Origin: CAYMEK01 sp964389305
Lineage (GTDB): Bacteria; Spirochaetota; Spirochaetia; SZUA-6; DRHE01
Reading direction: 5' to 3'
Assembly (NCBI GenBank): GCA_964389305.1
Contig: CAYMEK010000002.1
Coordinates: 62,001 to 126,000 of the forward strand
DNA: 64,000 nt
This document shows positions 16,581 to 25,193 of the stretch, in pieces. The notes under the pieces were generated by a model that was not told where the DNA came from, searched no databases, and saw only the letters and a program-made list of their open reading frames with translations. Each line of letters begins with the position of its first letter. Within the stretch, counting starts at the first letter, position 1. Both the position numbers and the translations under genes were made by a program.

Positions 16581-17102
16581 TCAATCGGCCGGATTGTCGA
16601 GCAGCTCTCGATAGGGAAAGATCTCCACCTCTAGCTGGATGTTGAGGGTCTTGGTGGCGGCCGCGTCGTTCGAGACTCCAAGCGGGAAGAAAAGAACCTT
16701 CTCTCCCAATGAGACCGGAAGGCTCTGAATCGAGGTCAGATATCTGGTCTTCACCTTGGAGACCTCAGAGACTTCGGAGTACCATACCTGGCCCTGGGCG
16801 ACCAGCAGCAGGCTGCCATCCTCTTCCTGGTAGGGAGTGAAGACCACGTCGATGCGGATATTCTCACCGACCAGGCGTACCGCCACCGAGCGTCCGGGCA
16901 GCGTTACCTTCCTGCTCTGAGAGTTCCAGACCGGCTGTTCGTTCGCAGGCAGAATCCTGGCGGTAATATGAAGCTGCAGGGCTTTGTCGATCAATGAATC
17001 CAGGCTCTCATCCTGGAATAATCGCTCCAGATCTCCTTCCTGGGCGCTGAGAACAGCCGCCGAGAGAAGGAGCAGAAACAGAATCGACAGGCGCCTTACC
17101 AC
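16581..17102 (-). CDS. Exported protein of the ECF operon, unknown function
   Basis: 173 residues with a cleavable signal peptide (RRLSILFLLLLSAAVLSAQ, cut after AQ). The mature part is an all-beta-looking domain: HITARILPANEQPVW, VRLVGENIRIDVVFTPYQ, SLLLVAQGQVWYS, TLNIQLEVEIFPY. I do not recognise the family; no cysteines or catalytic motif are visible. The ATG lies 7 bp inside the anti-sigma gene, and the TGA ends 2 nt before the transglutaminase ATG, so translation of all three is coupled. By position it could be a periplasmic sensor or a partner of the transglutaminase. Confidence 0.85.
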   Translation of the reverse strand: MVRRLSILFLLLLSAAVLSAQEGDLERLFQDESLDSLIDKALQLHITARILPANEQPVWNSQSRKVTLPGRSVAVRLVGENIRIDVVFTPYQEEDGSLLLVAQGQVWYSEVSEVSKVKTRYLTSIQSLPVSLGEKVLFFPLGVSNDAAATKTLNIQLEVEIFPYRELLDNPAD

Positions 17103-17656
17103 CGCGTCCCCCTGCCGAGATCCTCCGCCCGCAGCATCTTCGGCTCGCCGATCATGATGAAGGTGGCATCATCGGGCAGGTTGAATATAATCTCCTGATT
17201 CACCAGCTGCCGATCAAGTGACTTGAGCAGCTGCTCGAGGTTCTCCACCGGGGCGGCAACCTGAACCTCGGTAACACCTGAAGGCGCACGCCTGATGCTC
17301 ATGAAGGGAAAGCTGGGCTTGGTGCCCAGGTAAATCAGCAGCCCGCCCAGGCCCAGCACCAACAACAGCACAGCCGCAGCGGCGGGTACGGGGATACGGA
17401 TACGGGCACGCCAAAAGGAAGGTTTACGCAACTTCGCCCGCGGATCCCGGGCGAGCCCGGCCCTGGTTCGCTCCAGATGCTCTTCGAAGCCCGGCTCTTC
17501 GTCCGCCTGCAACAGCCGGCTCAACATCTCGAGCCTTCCGACCTCCTTGCGGCAGCGCTCGCACTCCTCGATATGTCTCCGAATCCTCTCAGCCCAGGGA
17601 GGCTCTACCTCCCCGTCGAAAAACGCAGAAAGCAGGTCGCCATTGGGACAATTCAT
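17096..17656 (-). CDS. Anti-sigma factor with zinc-binding ZAS domain
   Basis: 186 residues from the ATG at 17656 (MNCPNGDLL) behind GAAGAGAAGG; an ORF start at 17701 would overlap the sigma gene. The cytoplasmic N-terminus carries the ZAS motif H28-x3-C32-x2-C35 (HIEECERC) with C3, which binds zinc and holds the sigma factor. One transmembrane helix follows near residues 88-110 (PAAAAVLLLVLGLGGLLIYL), then a periplasmic tail of about 75 residues (VQVAAPVENLEQLLKSLDRQ). The arrangement 13 nt behind the sigma gene fits a classical ECF pair in which a periplasmic signal releases the sigma factor. Confidence 0.9.
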   Translation of the reverse strand: MNCPNGDLLSAFFDGEVEPPWAERIRRHIEECERCRKEVGRLEMLSRLLQADEEPGFEEHLERTRAGLARDPRAKLRKPSFWRARIRIPVPAAAAVLLLVLGLGGLLIYLGTKPSFPFMSIRRAPSGVTEVQVAAPVENLEQLLKSLDRQLVNQEIIFNLPDDATFIMIGEPKMLRAEDLGRGTRW

Positions 17657-17669
17657 ACCCTTCTCTTCT

Positions 17670-18176
17670 TCAACCGATCTCACTGTCGAGGAGCTGCGCA
17701 AGGCGCTCTCGCGCCCGGTACGCCCTCACCTTTACATTCCCCTCGCTGATACCCATGATCTTGCCGATCTGCCTGTAGCCCATATTCCCATACTCTTTGA
17801 GCACCAAAACCATCCTGAGCTTCCGCGGCAGCTTATTCAACGCCTCCTGAACCACGCTGCGGGTCTCCCCTTCGAAGAACTCATGCTCGCTCGGTTGTGA
17901 GAACCAGGGGGCTTCCTTCTGCATGCGGCCATAAGCCCGTCTTTCCCGCGCTCTTTTCTTCTCATAATTCAAAGAGATGTTCCTAAGAACCCTTATCAGC
18001 CAATATTTCGTTTGCTCGAGATCCGGGAGAGGTTCTTCCCGCTGCAGATACTTGATGAATGCTTCGTGGCAGAGATCTTCCGCCTTTGTCCTGCTTCCCG
18101 TGATTCGGTAGGCGATTCGAAACAGAACCGGATAAAGGGACTCATATACGTTATCGAATTGACCCTCACGCATCAT
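17670..18176 (-). CDS. ECF-type RNA polymerase sigma factor
   Basis: 168 residues from the ATG at 18176; a second ATG follows at 18173. Region 2 is FRIAYRITGSRTKAEDLCHE (the RAEDLxQE-like core-binding element) with TKYWLIRVLRNISLNY, and region 4 is LPRKLRMVLVLKEYGNMGYR followed by GKIMGISEGNVKVRAYRARE, the -35-recognising helix-turn-helix. Regions 1 and 3 are absent, as in all ECF factors. First gene of a four-gene operon with its anti-sigma factor. A TATAAT on the minus strand (18180-18175) overlaps the start codon, so it cannot be the promoter for the full protein. An autoregulated promoter probably lies in 18181-18214. Confidence 0.92.
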   Translation of the reverse strand: MMREGQFDNVYESLYPVLFRIAYRITGSRTKAEDLCHEAFIKYLQREEPLPDLEQTKYWLIRVLRNISLNYEKKRARERRAYGRMQKEAPWFSQPSEHEFFEGETRSVVQEALNKLPRKLRMVLVLKEYGNMGYRQIGKIMGISEGNVKVRAYRARERLAQLLDSEIG

Positions 18177-18214
18177 TATAAACAACGAACCTAGAGTAAA
18201 CGTTACAACATCGG

Positions 18215-19651
18215 CTAGAAAATTTCTTTCCGCCAGCGAACGCCCTCCGGTGTATCTTCCAGGATGATTCCCTTCCGCCGCAGCTCCTCCCTGATCTCGT
18301 CGGCTCGGGCATAGTCCTTTCTATCCCGCGCTTGCTGCCGCTCGCCTACCAGGGCCTCGATCTCCGAGACCAGCTTCGGATCCAGGGCTTGCGGCTCGAC
18401 GGCGGCCAGGTCCAAACCGATAACCCGGTCCATTACACCCACGGCGCCTAGCCGCTGCTGCGGTGAAACCGTTTCGTCTTTCAGCAGATCCCAGAGCACG
18501 GCCAGGGCCCGCGGCATATTGAGGTCATCGGCCAGAGCGCTCTTAAAGGCCTCGAGGCTCTCGGCCGCCTTGCCTGCTATGCTTCCGGGTGCAGCCGGAT
18601 TCACCTGCTCGTCGGCCTCGCGCAGCCTGACAATACGTTCGACCAGATTCCTCCGGCCCGCCCTGGCCCCGTCGAGGGCCTCCAAGCTGAACTGAAGCTG
18701 CGAGCGGTAGTGGGCGCCCAGGCACAGATAGCGATAATCCAGAGGATCGTAGCCCTGTTCGCGCAGGCTTCCCAGGGTAAGGAATTTTCCGGTCGACTTG
18801 GCCATTTTCTCCTTGGCCAGCACGAGGAACTCGCCGTGCAGCCAGTAGCGCACCCAGGGCTTCCTGCCCGTAGCCGCCTCGCTCTGGGCGATCTCATTGC
18901 TGTGGTGTATGGGGACCAGGTCCACGCCGCCGCAGTGTATATCGAACTGCTCTCCGAGATACCTCATGCTCATGGCGCTGCATTCAATGTGCCAGCCCGG
19001 ATATCCCCTGCCCCAGGGGGAATCCCAGGTCATGGCCTGGTGCTCGAACTTGGAACGGGTAAACCAGAGCACGAAGTCGAGGGGGTTCTTCTTATTCCGG
19101 TCCACTTCGATGCGAGCCCCGGCTTTGAGCCTGGACATGAGCTCCGCAGGGCTCTGTCCGGTCAGCTTCCCGTAGTCCGGCAGCCTGCTGACATCGAAAT
19201 AGAGGTTGCCGCCGGCTTCATAGGCGTATCCCGCCTTCTCGATGCGGCCGATCAGAGCGATCATCTCCTGTATATGATCGGTAGCCCGGCAGACTATATC
19301 CGGCCTCTCCATGTTGAGCGCTTTCAGATCCCGAAAAAAGGCTTCGGTATAAAAGCGGGCTATCTCCCAGACGCTTGCCCCCTGCTCCCTGGCGCCTTTC
19401 AACATCTTGTCTTCGCCCTGGTCGGCGTCGTCGGTCAGATGACCCACATCGGTGATGTTCATCACGTGCCTGACCCCGTAGTCGAACAGGCGCAGAGTCC
19501 GGACCAGCAGATCCACGAACACGAAGGTACGGAGGTTCCCGATATGGGCATATTGGTAGACGGTGGGACCGCAGGCGTACACCCCTACCCGGCCGGGCTC
19601 CAACGGTTGCAGCTCTTCGATCCGTCTGCCAAGGGTATTGAACAGCTTCAA
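18215..19651 (-). CDS. cysS: Cysteinyl-tRNA synthetase
   Basis: 478 residues, TTG start at 19651 with AGGAGG upstream. Class I synthetase that charges tRNA-Cys. HIGH signature is YAHIGN and the KMSKS loop is KEKMAKSTGK; zinc ligands are C27 in YACGPTVY, the Cys of WHIECSAM and the His pair of PIHHSNE. TWDSPWGRGYPGWHIECSAM is the typical block. The C-terminal helical domain (EALVGERQQARDRKDYARAD) is complete, so it is full length. The gene for its substrate tRNA lies about 6 kb away. It diverges from murB across 103 nt. Confidence 0.97.
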   Translation of the reverse strand: MKLFNTLGRRIEELQPLEPGRVGVYACGPTVYQYAHIGNLRTFVFVDLLVRTLRLFDYGVRHVMNITDVGHLTDDADQGEDKMLKGAREQGASVWEIARFYTEAFFRDLKALNMERPDIVCRATDHIQEMIALIGRIEKAGYAYEAGGNLYFDVSRLPDYGKLTGQSPAELMSRLKAGARIEVDRNKKNPLDFVLWFTRSKFEHQAMTWDSPWGRGYPGWHIECSAMSMRYLGEQFDIHCGGVDLVPIHHSNEIAQSEAATGRKPWVRYWLHGEFLVLAKEKMAKSTGKFLTLGSLREQGYDPLDYRYLCLGAHYRSQLQFSLEALDGARAGRRNLVERIVRLREADEQVNPAAPGSIAGKAAESLEAFKSALADDLNMPRALAVLWDLLKDETVSPQQRLGAVGVMDRVIGLDLAAVEPQALDPKLVSEIEALVGERQQARDRKDYARADEIREELRRKGIILEDTPEGVRWRKEIF

Positions 19652-19754
19652 AAGCCTCTATTCCTCCTTTTTAACGGGAAAATCAAGCTGTATCTGCCTT
19701 GTAGATTATTTCACACTTTGACTATAGACTCTGCCTGTGAGAAACGTAGGGAAA

Positions 19755-20675
19755 ATGCCGAAAAAAATCAACCTGCCCTGCCCGGCTGCCTTCAACGAAC
19801 CTATGGGCCGGCATACCAGTTTCCGGGTGGGCGGGCCGGCGGATATTTTTCTCACACCGCGTAATCTCGAGGAGCTGACCGGCGCCTTCGTCTTCCTGAA
19901 CCGCGAGCGTATCCCCACCTTTATCCTGGGCGCCGGAGCCAACATCCTCGTCTCCGATCGCGGAATTCGGGGGGCTGTGGTCGACCTCGGGGGTATACGC
20001 GGCTGCACCCTGGAGAAAACCGGCACTGAGGTCCTGCTCAGCGCCGCGGCCGGAACGCCGATCAGCGAGGCCAGCTCTCTCGCCCTGGAGCACGGCTTCG
20101 GCGGGTTGGAGTTCATCTACTCCATGCCGGGAAGCGTGGGCGGCTCGGTATGGATGAACGCCCGCTGCTACGGCCGTTCGGTCTCGGACGTGCTGGCCGC
20201 AGTGGAGTGTCTCGACCAGGAGGGCAAGACGGTCAGGATAGAGGCCGAGCCGCAGCGCTTCGGCTACAAGCGCTCTCCTTTTCAAGACAGCGGACTGCTG
20301 ATCGTGCGGGCGGCCTTCCGCCTGGTCGAGGGCGACCGCGCGGAGATGTGGAAAAGGATGCAGTCCATCGAGAGGGACCGAGCGAGCAAGGGCCACTTCC
20401 TCTACCCTTCAGCCGGTTCCGTCTTCAAGAATAACAGGAGCTTTGGAGAGCCCACCGGCAAGCTCATCGACTCGCTCGGGCTCAAGGGAATGCGGATCGG
20501 GGACGCCCTGGTGTCGGAGTGGCACGGGAACATCATTGTAAACGCCGGCCAGGCCCGGGCGCAGGAGGTGTTCGAGCTAATCCGGCTTCTCGAGGCCAGG
20601 ATTCGCGAGGCCTACGGTTTCGAGCTCGAACGGGAGGTTCTGCTGGTGGGAGATTGGCGGGAGGAGGGAAGATGA
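19755..20675 (+). CDS. murB: UDP-N-acetylenolpyruvoylglucosamine reductase
   Basis: 306 residues from the ATG at 19755, preceded by AGGGA; a GTG at 19737 would add six residues but has no SD. The FAD enzyme reduces enolpyruvyl-UDP-GlcNAc to UDP-MurNAc with NADPH. FAD-binding segments are TSFRVGGPADIFL and ILGAGANILVSD, then GGLEFIYSMPGSVGGSVWMN; the proton-donating Ser sits in YPSAGSVFKN, and the final NIIVNAGQARAQEV block is typical of the short type II form. Cytoplasmic, committed step of peptidoglycan synthesis. Its TGA overlaps the ATG of mgtE. Confidence 0.95.
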   Translation: MPKKINLPCPAAFNEPMGRHTSFRVGGPADIFLTPRNLEELTGAFVFLNRERIPTFILGAGANILVSDRGIRGAVVDLGGIRGCTLEKTGTEVLLSAAAGTPISEASSLALEHGFGGLEFIYSMPGSVGGSVWMNARCYGRSVSDVLAAVECLDQEGKTVRIEAEPQRFGYKRSPFQDSGLLIVRAAFRLVEGDRAEMWKRMQSIERDRASKGHFLYPSAGSVFKNNRSFGEPTGKLIDSLGLKGMRIGDALVSEWHGNIIVNAGQARAQEVFELIRLLEARIREAYGFELEREVLLVGDWREEGR

Positions 20676-22021
20676 GCGGATTTCTGGACAACCTGCGGGA
20701 ATATCTGACCGACATGAAAGACCAGGAGCTCAAGAGCCTGGTTGTCGACATCCCGATGAGCGAGCTCATCGAGGTCTGGGACGACCTGGACGAAGAGAAG
20801 GAGCTGAAGATCTTCGGCGTGCTCGATCTGGAGCACAAGGTCGATCTGATACACGAGCTCCCCATATCCAAGCAGGAGATGCTGATCAAGTCCCTCACCG
20901 GCGAGCACGCCAAAGCCCTGCTGGCCGAGATGGACCCGGACGACCTGACCGACTTCATCCAATCGGTTTCACCGGAGGTCCGGGAGTCGGTGTGGAACGC
21001 CCTGGAAGACGATGCCAAGGAGGAGACCCGGCTTCTGCTCAAGTACGACTACGACGATGCGGCCGGCCTGATGACCACCCGCTATCTGGCCATTCGCCCG
21101 AACCTCCGGGTGGCCCAGGCCTTAGCCTGGGTCCGCCGCACCATGCAGAACGTGGAAACCGTATACTATATCTACGTGCTCGATCCGCTGAAGCGGCTGA
21201 TCGGGGTGGTTTCCCTGCGTGACCTCCTGGCCGGGGATGACGAGGATCTGGTGCAGAATGTTATGGTCAAGAAGGTCATCACGGTGTTTCAGGACACAGA
21301 CCAGGAAGAGGCGGCCAAGATCCTCGAAACCTACGACCTGCTCGCCCTGCCCGTAGTCGATCACTACCACCGCCTCCTCGGGATCGTCACCTTCGACGAT
21401 ATCATCGACGTCATCCGGGAGGAACAGACCGAGGATATCTACAAGATGAGCGCCGTGGCCGCCAGCCGGGCGACCTACCTGGAAAGCTCCGTGCTTTCCC
21501 TGGTGCGGCGGCGTGTACCCTGGCTGATCGTCCTGCTGCTGGCCGCCACCATCACCACCAATGTGATCGCCGGATACAGGCATGTTCTGGAGGCGGCTGT
21601 GGTTTTGGCCTTCTTTATTCCCATCGTGACCGGAACGGGGGGGAACTCGGGTACCCAGTCGGCCACGCTCATGATTCGAGGCCTGGCGACCGGAGAGCTT
21701 CGCTTCAACGATCTGGGCCGCATCATGGGCAAGGAGGTTCTGATCGGCATGCTGATCGGGGTGTGTCTCGGGGCGCTTACGATCGTGCGGGCCATGCTGC
21801 TGCCTCCCGAGATCGGCTTCCTCGAAGCCCTGGCTGTGGGCACGGCCATGTGTTTCGTGGTGATCGTAGCCTCCCTGATCGGGGCGCTGGCCCCCCTGAT
21901 CATCTCCCGCCTGGGCTTCGATCCGGCGGTCATGGCCGGTCCCCTGATGGCCACCCTGATCGACGTCTCAGGTCTGACCATCTACTTCGAGACGGCCAGG
22001 CTGCTGCTGGGAATCGTCTGA
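20672..22021 (+). CDS. mgtE: Magnesium transporter MgtE
   Basis: 449 residues, ATG at 20672 overlapping the murB stop (ATGA), SD GAGGAGGGAAG. Domain order is that of MgtE: an N-terminal helical MgtE_N domain (about 10-125, acidic, GEHAKALLAEMDPDDLTDF), a CBS pair (about 130-255, VVSLRDLLAGDDEDLVQNVM), the connecting helix, and five membrane helices from about 285. The pore signature is VTGTGGNSGTQSATLMIRGL. It is a Mg2+-gated channel in the inner membrane; the cytoplasmic domains close it at high Mg2+. The last 54 bp are antisense to the end of the next gene. Confidence 0.95.
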   Translation: MSGFLDNLREYLTDMKDQELKSLVVDIPMSELIEVWDDLDEEKELKIFGVLDLEHKVDLIHELPISKQEMLIKSLTGEHAKALLAEMDPDDLTDFIQSVSPEVRESVWNALEDDAKEETRLLLKYDYDDAAGLMTTRYLAIRPNLRVAQALAWVRRTMQNVETVYYIYVLDPLKRLIGVVSLRDLLAGDDEDLVQNVMVKKVITVFQDTDQEEAAKILETYDLLALPVVDHYHRLLGIVTFDDIIDVIREEQTEDIYKMSAVAASRATYLESSVLSLVRRRVPWLIVLLLAATITTNVIAGYRHVLEAAVVLAFFIPIVTGTGGNSGTQSATLMIRGLATGELRFNDLGRIMGKEVLIGMLIGVCLGALTIVRAMLLPPEIGFLEALAVGTAMCFVVIVASLIGALAPLIISRLGFDPAVMAGPLMATLIDVSGLTIYFETARLLLGIV

Positions 22022-23491
22022 AAGGGCTGCATTAGCAGCCGGGCGCACCTCGGCCGTCCATCCAAGGCAGAGGGAAAACAACTCCAAAGGCCCGTCTTCC
22101 CGCCACGCGCTGTCGATCCGTTCGAAAGGAAGAATCTCGGCTGTTTCGAGCCGCAGATAGATCCGCCTGTCCCTGCCTCCGATCTCCAGATCGACGGACG
22201 CACCCCAACCGGGCTGCGGAGCAAAGGCGAACCCGGCCTCCAACCCGATCCGGGCGCGGGCGGGTTTCCAGGCGCAATCCAGGTCCAGGCAGCCTTCCCA
22301 GCCGCTTTGCCGGCGCCACCTGGCCTCGGTGCCGATCCCTACCTCTACTCTTTCGATCTCCAGGGCACTGCGAAACTCCAGGCAGTTTTCCGAGCTCAGG
22401 CGGCCGCTGCAGTCCCAGCCCGTCAGTCCTTCCACCTCAGCTCGGAGCAGCAGGGCCCGAGCGGGGCCAAGGTCCAAACGGGCCTTACCGCCGGCAGCAA
22501 GACGATCGCGGCTGTCGAGAAAGGCCCCGGGTTCGAGCGGCGCCCTGGCGATTTCCCTGCCCAGCTCTCCGTACAAATCGCAGGCTGACCGAGGCTGCCA
22601 ATCCAGGCGCAGTCCCACCTTATACCTCAGCTCCCCCGGCCTGCCCTCGGGAGTGAAATAGCCTTCAGAGCAGGCGGCCAGCAGGCAGGCCAGCTCCGCG
22701 TTCGAGCTTCGGCAGGCGAGGCGGAGACTGCCCAACAGGCCCGGGCTCACCCGCTCGCCACCGGAGGCTGCAGCGGCCAGGTGAAGGGACAGCCTCTGCA
22801 GGGCGAAAGCCAGGGACCCGCCCAGGTGTCCGAGCAGCCCGCCGGGAAAGGGAGCGGTCTCGGCGAACCAGGGCTCCCCGGCGCCGGAAGTCTCCTCTTC
22901 CAGCTCCGCCGGAGGGCCGGACAGCAGCCCGAGAAGCTCCAGCCGCAGCCGATCGGCGCGCCCAAGCCTCAACGTCCCACCAGCCTGGGCCCCGGCCTCC
23001 TCCCTGCGCAGGAAGAAAAGCTCCATATGCTCAGGCACCAAGGACAGGGCTACCGTCCGCCTGCCGCCCGGCTCCAGGCTGGCGTCCAAGCTGATATCCG
23101 TTTGTTCCCGAAACACGTAACTGCCCGGACCGCAGCCCAGGGGATTGTAGAGCATGCGCAGCAGCCCGGCCATCGACGCCGGGCCGACGGTCAGCCAGGG
23201 GCAGGAAAAGCCGAAAACCCGCTGTGCCGGCTCGAGATCGGGCCAAACGGCCTTCCTGTGCTCCACGTACATCCAGCGCGTATCGCCTAAGTCCAGCAGC
23301 AGACGGATCTCCAGCAATTTCAGCTCTTCCAGCCTGGTGGACAGAGCCGCCCGGGGCTCTGCGGCCTCGAGCCCCAAGGCCGACAGAAGCAGCAGCAGGC
23401 AGGCGGCCGGGCGGGTGAGGCGCGCCGCTATACCGGCTGCGCTGGGCGCAGCTCGCGCTGCGCCGATCGATTTTCGCGCCGTGCAGGCCAT
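21968..23491 (-). CDS. Exported protein, probable beta-barrel or large periplasmic protein
   Basis: 507 residues. A hydrophobic export signal (ACLLLLLSALGLEAAEP) is preceded by an unusually long 27-residue N-region rich in Ala and Arg, so a later start is possible. The rest alternates short amphipathic strands, for example RADLYG-like segments, RSALEIERVEVGIGTEARWR, CLDLDCAWKPARARIGLEAG and DLEIGGRDRRIYLRLETAEI, as in outer-membrane barrels; nine or more cysteines are odd for a periplasmic protein. I do not recognise the family. The 3' end overlaps mgtE by 54 bp on the opposite strand. Codon choice is Leu/Gly/Ala-rich even for this window. Confidence 0.7.
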   Translation of the reverse strand: MACTARKSIGAARAAPSAAGIAARLTRPAACLLLLLSALGLEAAEPRAALSTRLEELKLLEIRLLLDLGDTRWMYVEHRKAVWPDLEPAQRVFGFSCPWLTVGPASMAGLLRMLYNPLGCGPGSYVFREQTDISLDASLEPGGRRTVALSLVPEHMELFFLRREEAGAQAGGTLRLGRADRLRLELLGLLSGPPAELEEETSGAGEPWFAETAPFPGGLLGHLGGSLAFALQRLSLHLAAAASGGERVSPGLLGSLRLACRSSNAELACLLAACSEGYFTPEGRPGELRYKVGLRLDWQPRSACDLYGELGREIARAPLEPGAFLDSRDRLAAGGKARLDLGPARALLLRAEVEGLTGWDCSGRLSSENCLEFRSALEIERVEVGIGTEARWRRQSGWEGCLDLDCAWKPARARIGLEAGFAFAPQPGWGASVDLEIGGRDRRIYLRLETAEILPFERIDSAWREDGPLELFSLCLGWTAEVRPAANAALSDDSQQQPGRLEVDGQT

Positions 23492-23718
23492 CGTTCACGC
23501 TGCGCCGACAGCCTGGCGCGTCCTGCGCTCTGTCTTTCGGACCGAGTTGCATTCCATGACGATGAAATTGCAAAATACGTGCCACCGATGAGCGGCGGCC
23601 TGCGCTGCAAGCCGCCCCATCTTTAACACTCATTTACAAACAGGACCGGATGGAGCGCCGCGGGAAGGCGGGCCGGGTGGAACATCATGGAGACCCGGAG
23701 CAAAACGCCTTTGCGCCC

Positions 23719-23741
23719 GTTTGCGAACCTCCGCCGCAAAC
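23719..23741. promoter_or_regulatory. GTTTGCG inverted repeat upstream of ackA
   Basis: GTTTGCG (23719-23725) and CGCAAAC (23735-23741) form perfect 7-bp arms 9 nt apart, with one further TTTGCG at 23710-23715. The cluster ends 6 bp before the ackA -35 box, a position suited to a regulator. Confidence 0.45.
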
Positions 23742-23747
23742 GCTTCA

Positions 23748-23776
23748 TTGACACAGCTCCCGGCTGTCTTTATAGT
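23748..23776 (+). promoter_or_regulatory. Promoter of ackA
   Basis: TTGACA (23748-23753), a 17-nt spacer and TATAGT (23771-23776), 36 nt before the ATG at 23813. Confidence 0.75.
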
Positions 23777-23812
23777 GGCGCCGTAGCAACCTGAATAACG
23801 GGAGTGCCCAGT

Positions 23813-25150
23813 ATGGATATCCTGACGCTCAACTGTGGAAGCTCGTCGTTGAAATACCAGCTCTATAGCTGGGACAGCCGGGAGGTGCTGGCCAGGGGAA
23901 TCGTGGAACGGGTCACCGTGGGAGGCTCGTTCATCGAGCATTACGCCAGGGGCAAAGGCACGGTAAGGAGAGAGAAGGAGTGCCCTAACCACAAAGTAGC
24001 CCTGGAGCTGATCCTGGAAACCCTTACCGACCCCCAATCGGGGGCGATCAGCGACCTGGAGGAGATCAACGCGGTCGGGCACAGGGTCGTGCACGGGGGT
24101 GAGAAGTTCGCCCAATCCGTGGTCATCGACCGGGAGGCGCTGGCTACCTTCAGGGCGCTATCCGATCTGGCGCCCCTGCACAACCCGCCGAACATCATGG
24201 GGATCGAGGCGGCCCGGGAAGTGCTGCCCGCCGTGCCCCACTGCGCCGTCATGGACACCGCCTGGCATCAAACCATGTCTCCGCAGGCCTTTATCTACGC
24301 CCTGCCCTACTCCTGGTACGAGCGCTACGGGGTGCGCCGCTACGGCTTTCACGGCACCTCCTTTCTTTATGTGGCCAAGCGGGCGGCCGTGCTTCTGGGC
24401 AAGGACCCGTTCGCCTGCAACCTTATCCTCCTCCATGTGGGCAACGGGGCCAGCGCCAACGCGGTGCGAAACGGAATCTCGGTGGACACCTCGATGGGCT
24501 TTACCCCTCTGGAGGGACTGGTGATGGGAACCCGGGCGGGCGATCACGACCCGGCCATAAGCTTCTATATCATGGAGAAGGAGGGTCTGGCCGCCAAGGA
24601 GGTGGAGAACCTGCTCAACAAGAAAAGCGGAGTGCTGGGCATCACCGAGCGATTCACCGACCGCCGGGATATCCAGGCTGCGGCCGCCGAGGGCGACGAG
24701 CGCTGCCGGCTGGCCATCGAGATCGAAGCCTACCGGCTCAAGAAATACGTCGGGGCGTATTTCGCCGCCCTGGGAAGGGTGGACGCCCTGGTATTCACCG
24801 CCGGAGTCGGGGAAAGGGCGCCCCTGATCCGCGAGAAAGCCCTGGCCGGCCTGGAGGAGTTGGGAATCAAGGTCGACGGGAAAAAGAACCGGATCTCGAG
24901 AACCCGCAGCGCCGAGACGCTCATCTCCGCCGCTGACTCGGCGGTCAGGGTCTTCGTAATTCCCACCGACGAGGAGCTGGTGATGACCGAGGACACTCAC
25001 GCCCTGCTCCAGGGCACTTACCGTGTACATACCGGCTTTACTTACAGCTTTCAGGATCGCGGGTACCGCAACAGAGAGAGGGATCAGGAACTGGAGCGGG
25101 AGCTGGGGCAAACACCCGAGCTGAGAGAAGTCATAGCGCCGATTCCGTAG
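23813..25150 (+). CDS. ackA: Acetate kinase
   Basis: 445 residues from the ATG at 23813, with GGGAG 8 nt upstream; a GTG at 23804 is the alternative. It makes ATP and acetate from acetyl phosphate. Signatures are LTLNCGSSSLKYQLY (phosphate loop 1), GHRVVHGGEKF with the acetyl-phosphate-binding Arg, MDTAWHQTM with the catalytic Asp, YGFHGTSFLYVAKRA, LLHVGNGASANAV and VFTAGVGERAPLIR. The usual length is about 400; the extra 40 residues are a polar C-terminal tail (FQDRGYRNRERDQELERELG). Its partner pta is at 41421-43517. A strong promoter and a repeat cluster precede it. Confidence 0.96.
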   Translation: MDILTLNCGSSSLKYQLYSWDSREVLARGIVERVTVGGSFIEHYARGKGTVRREKECPNHKVALELILETLTDPQSGAISDLEEINAVGHRVVHGGEKFAQSVVIDREALATFRALSDLAPLHNPPNIMGIEAAREVLPAVPHCAVMDTAWHQTMSPQAFIYALPYSWYERYGVRRYGFHGTSFLYVAKRAAVLLGKDPFACNLILLHVGNGASANAVRNGISVDTSMGFTPLEGLVMGTRAGDHDPAISFYIMEKEGLAAKEVENLLNKKSGVLGITERFTDRRDIQAAAAEGDERCRLAIEIEAYRLKKYVGAYFAALGRVDALVFTAGVGERAPLIREKALAGLEELGIKVDGKKNRISRTRSAETLISAADSAVRVFVIPTDEELVMTEDTHALLQGTYRVHTGFTYSFQDRGYRNRERDQELERELGQTPELREVIAPIP

Positions 25151-25193
25151 CTGCCCCGGGCGGCTGCCAGAAAATCGATGAGACCTGTTTCCC

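Larger units (their letters stand above)
23492..23812. other. Intergenic region between the exported-protein gene and ackA
   Basis: 320 bp between divergent genes. Its first part holds scattered imperfect GCTGCGC-type repeats that continue into the neighbouring gene; its last 95 bp hold the ackA promoter and a GTTTGCG repeat cluster. I see no other gene. Confidence 0.6.

Noticed and set aside
18175..18180. TATAAT as the promoter of the ECF sigma gene
   Set aside because: It overlaps the start codon, so transcription from it would begin inside the gene. No -35 box fits at 16-18 nt.
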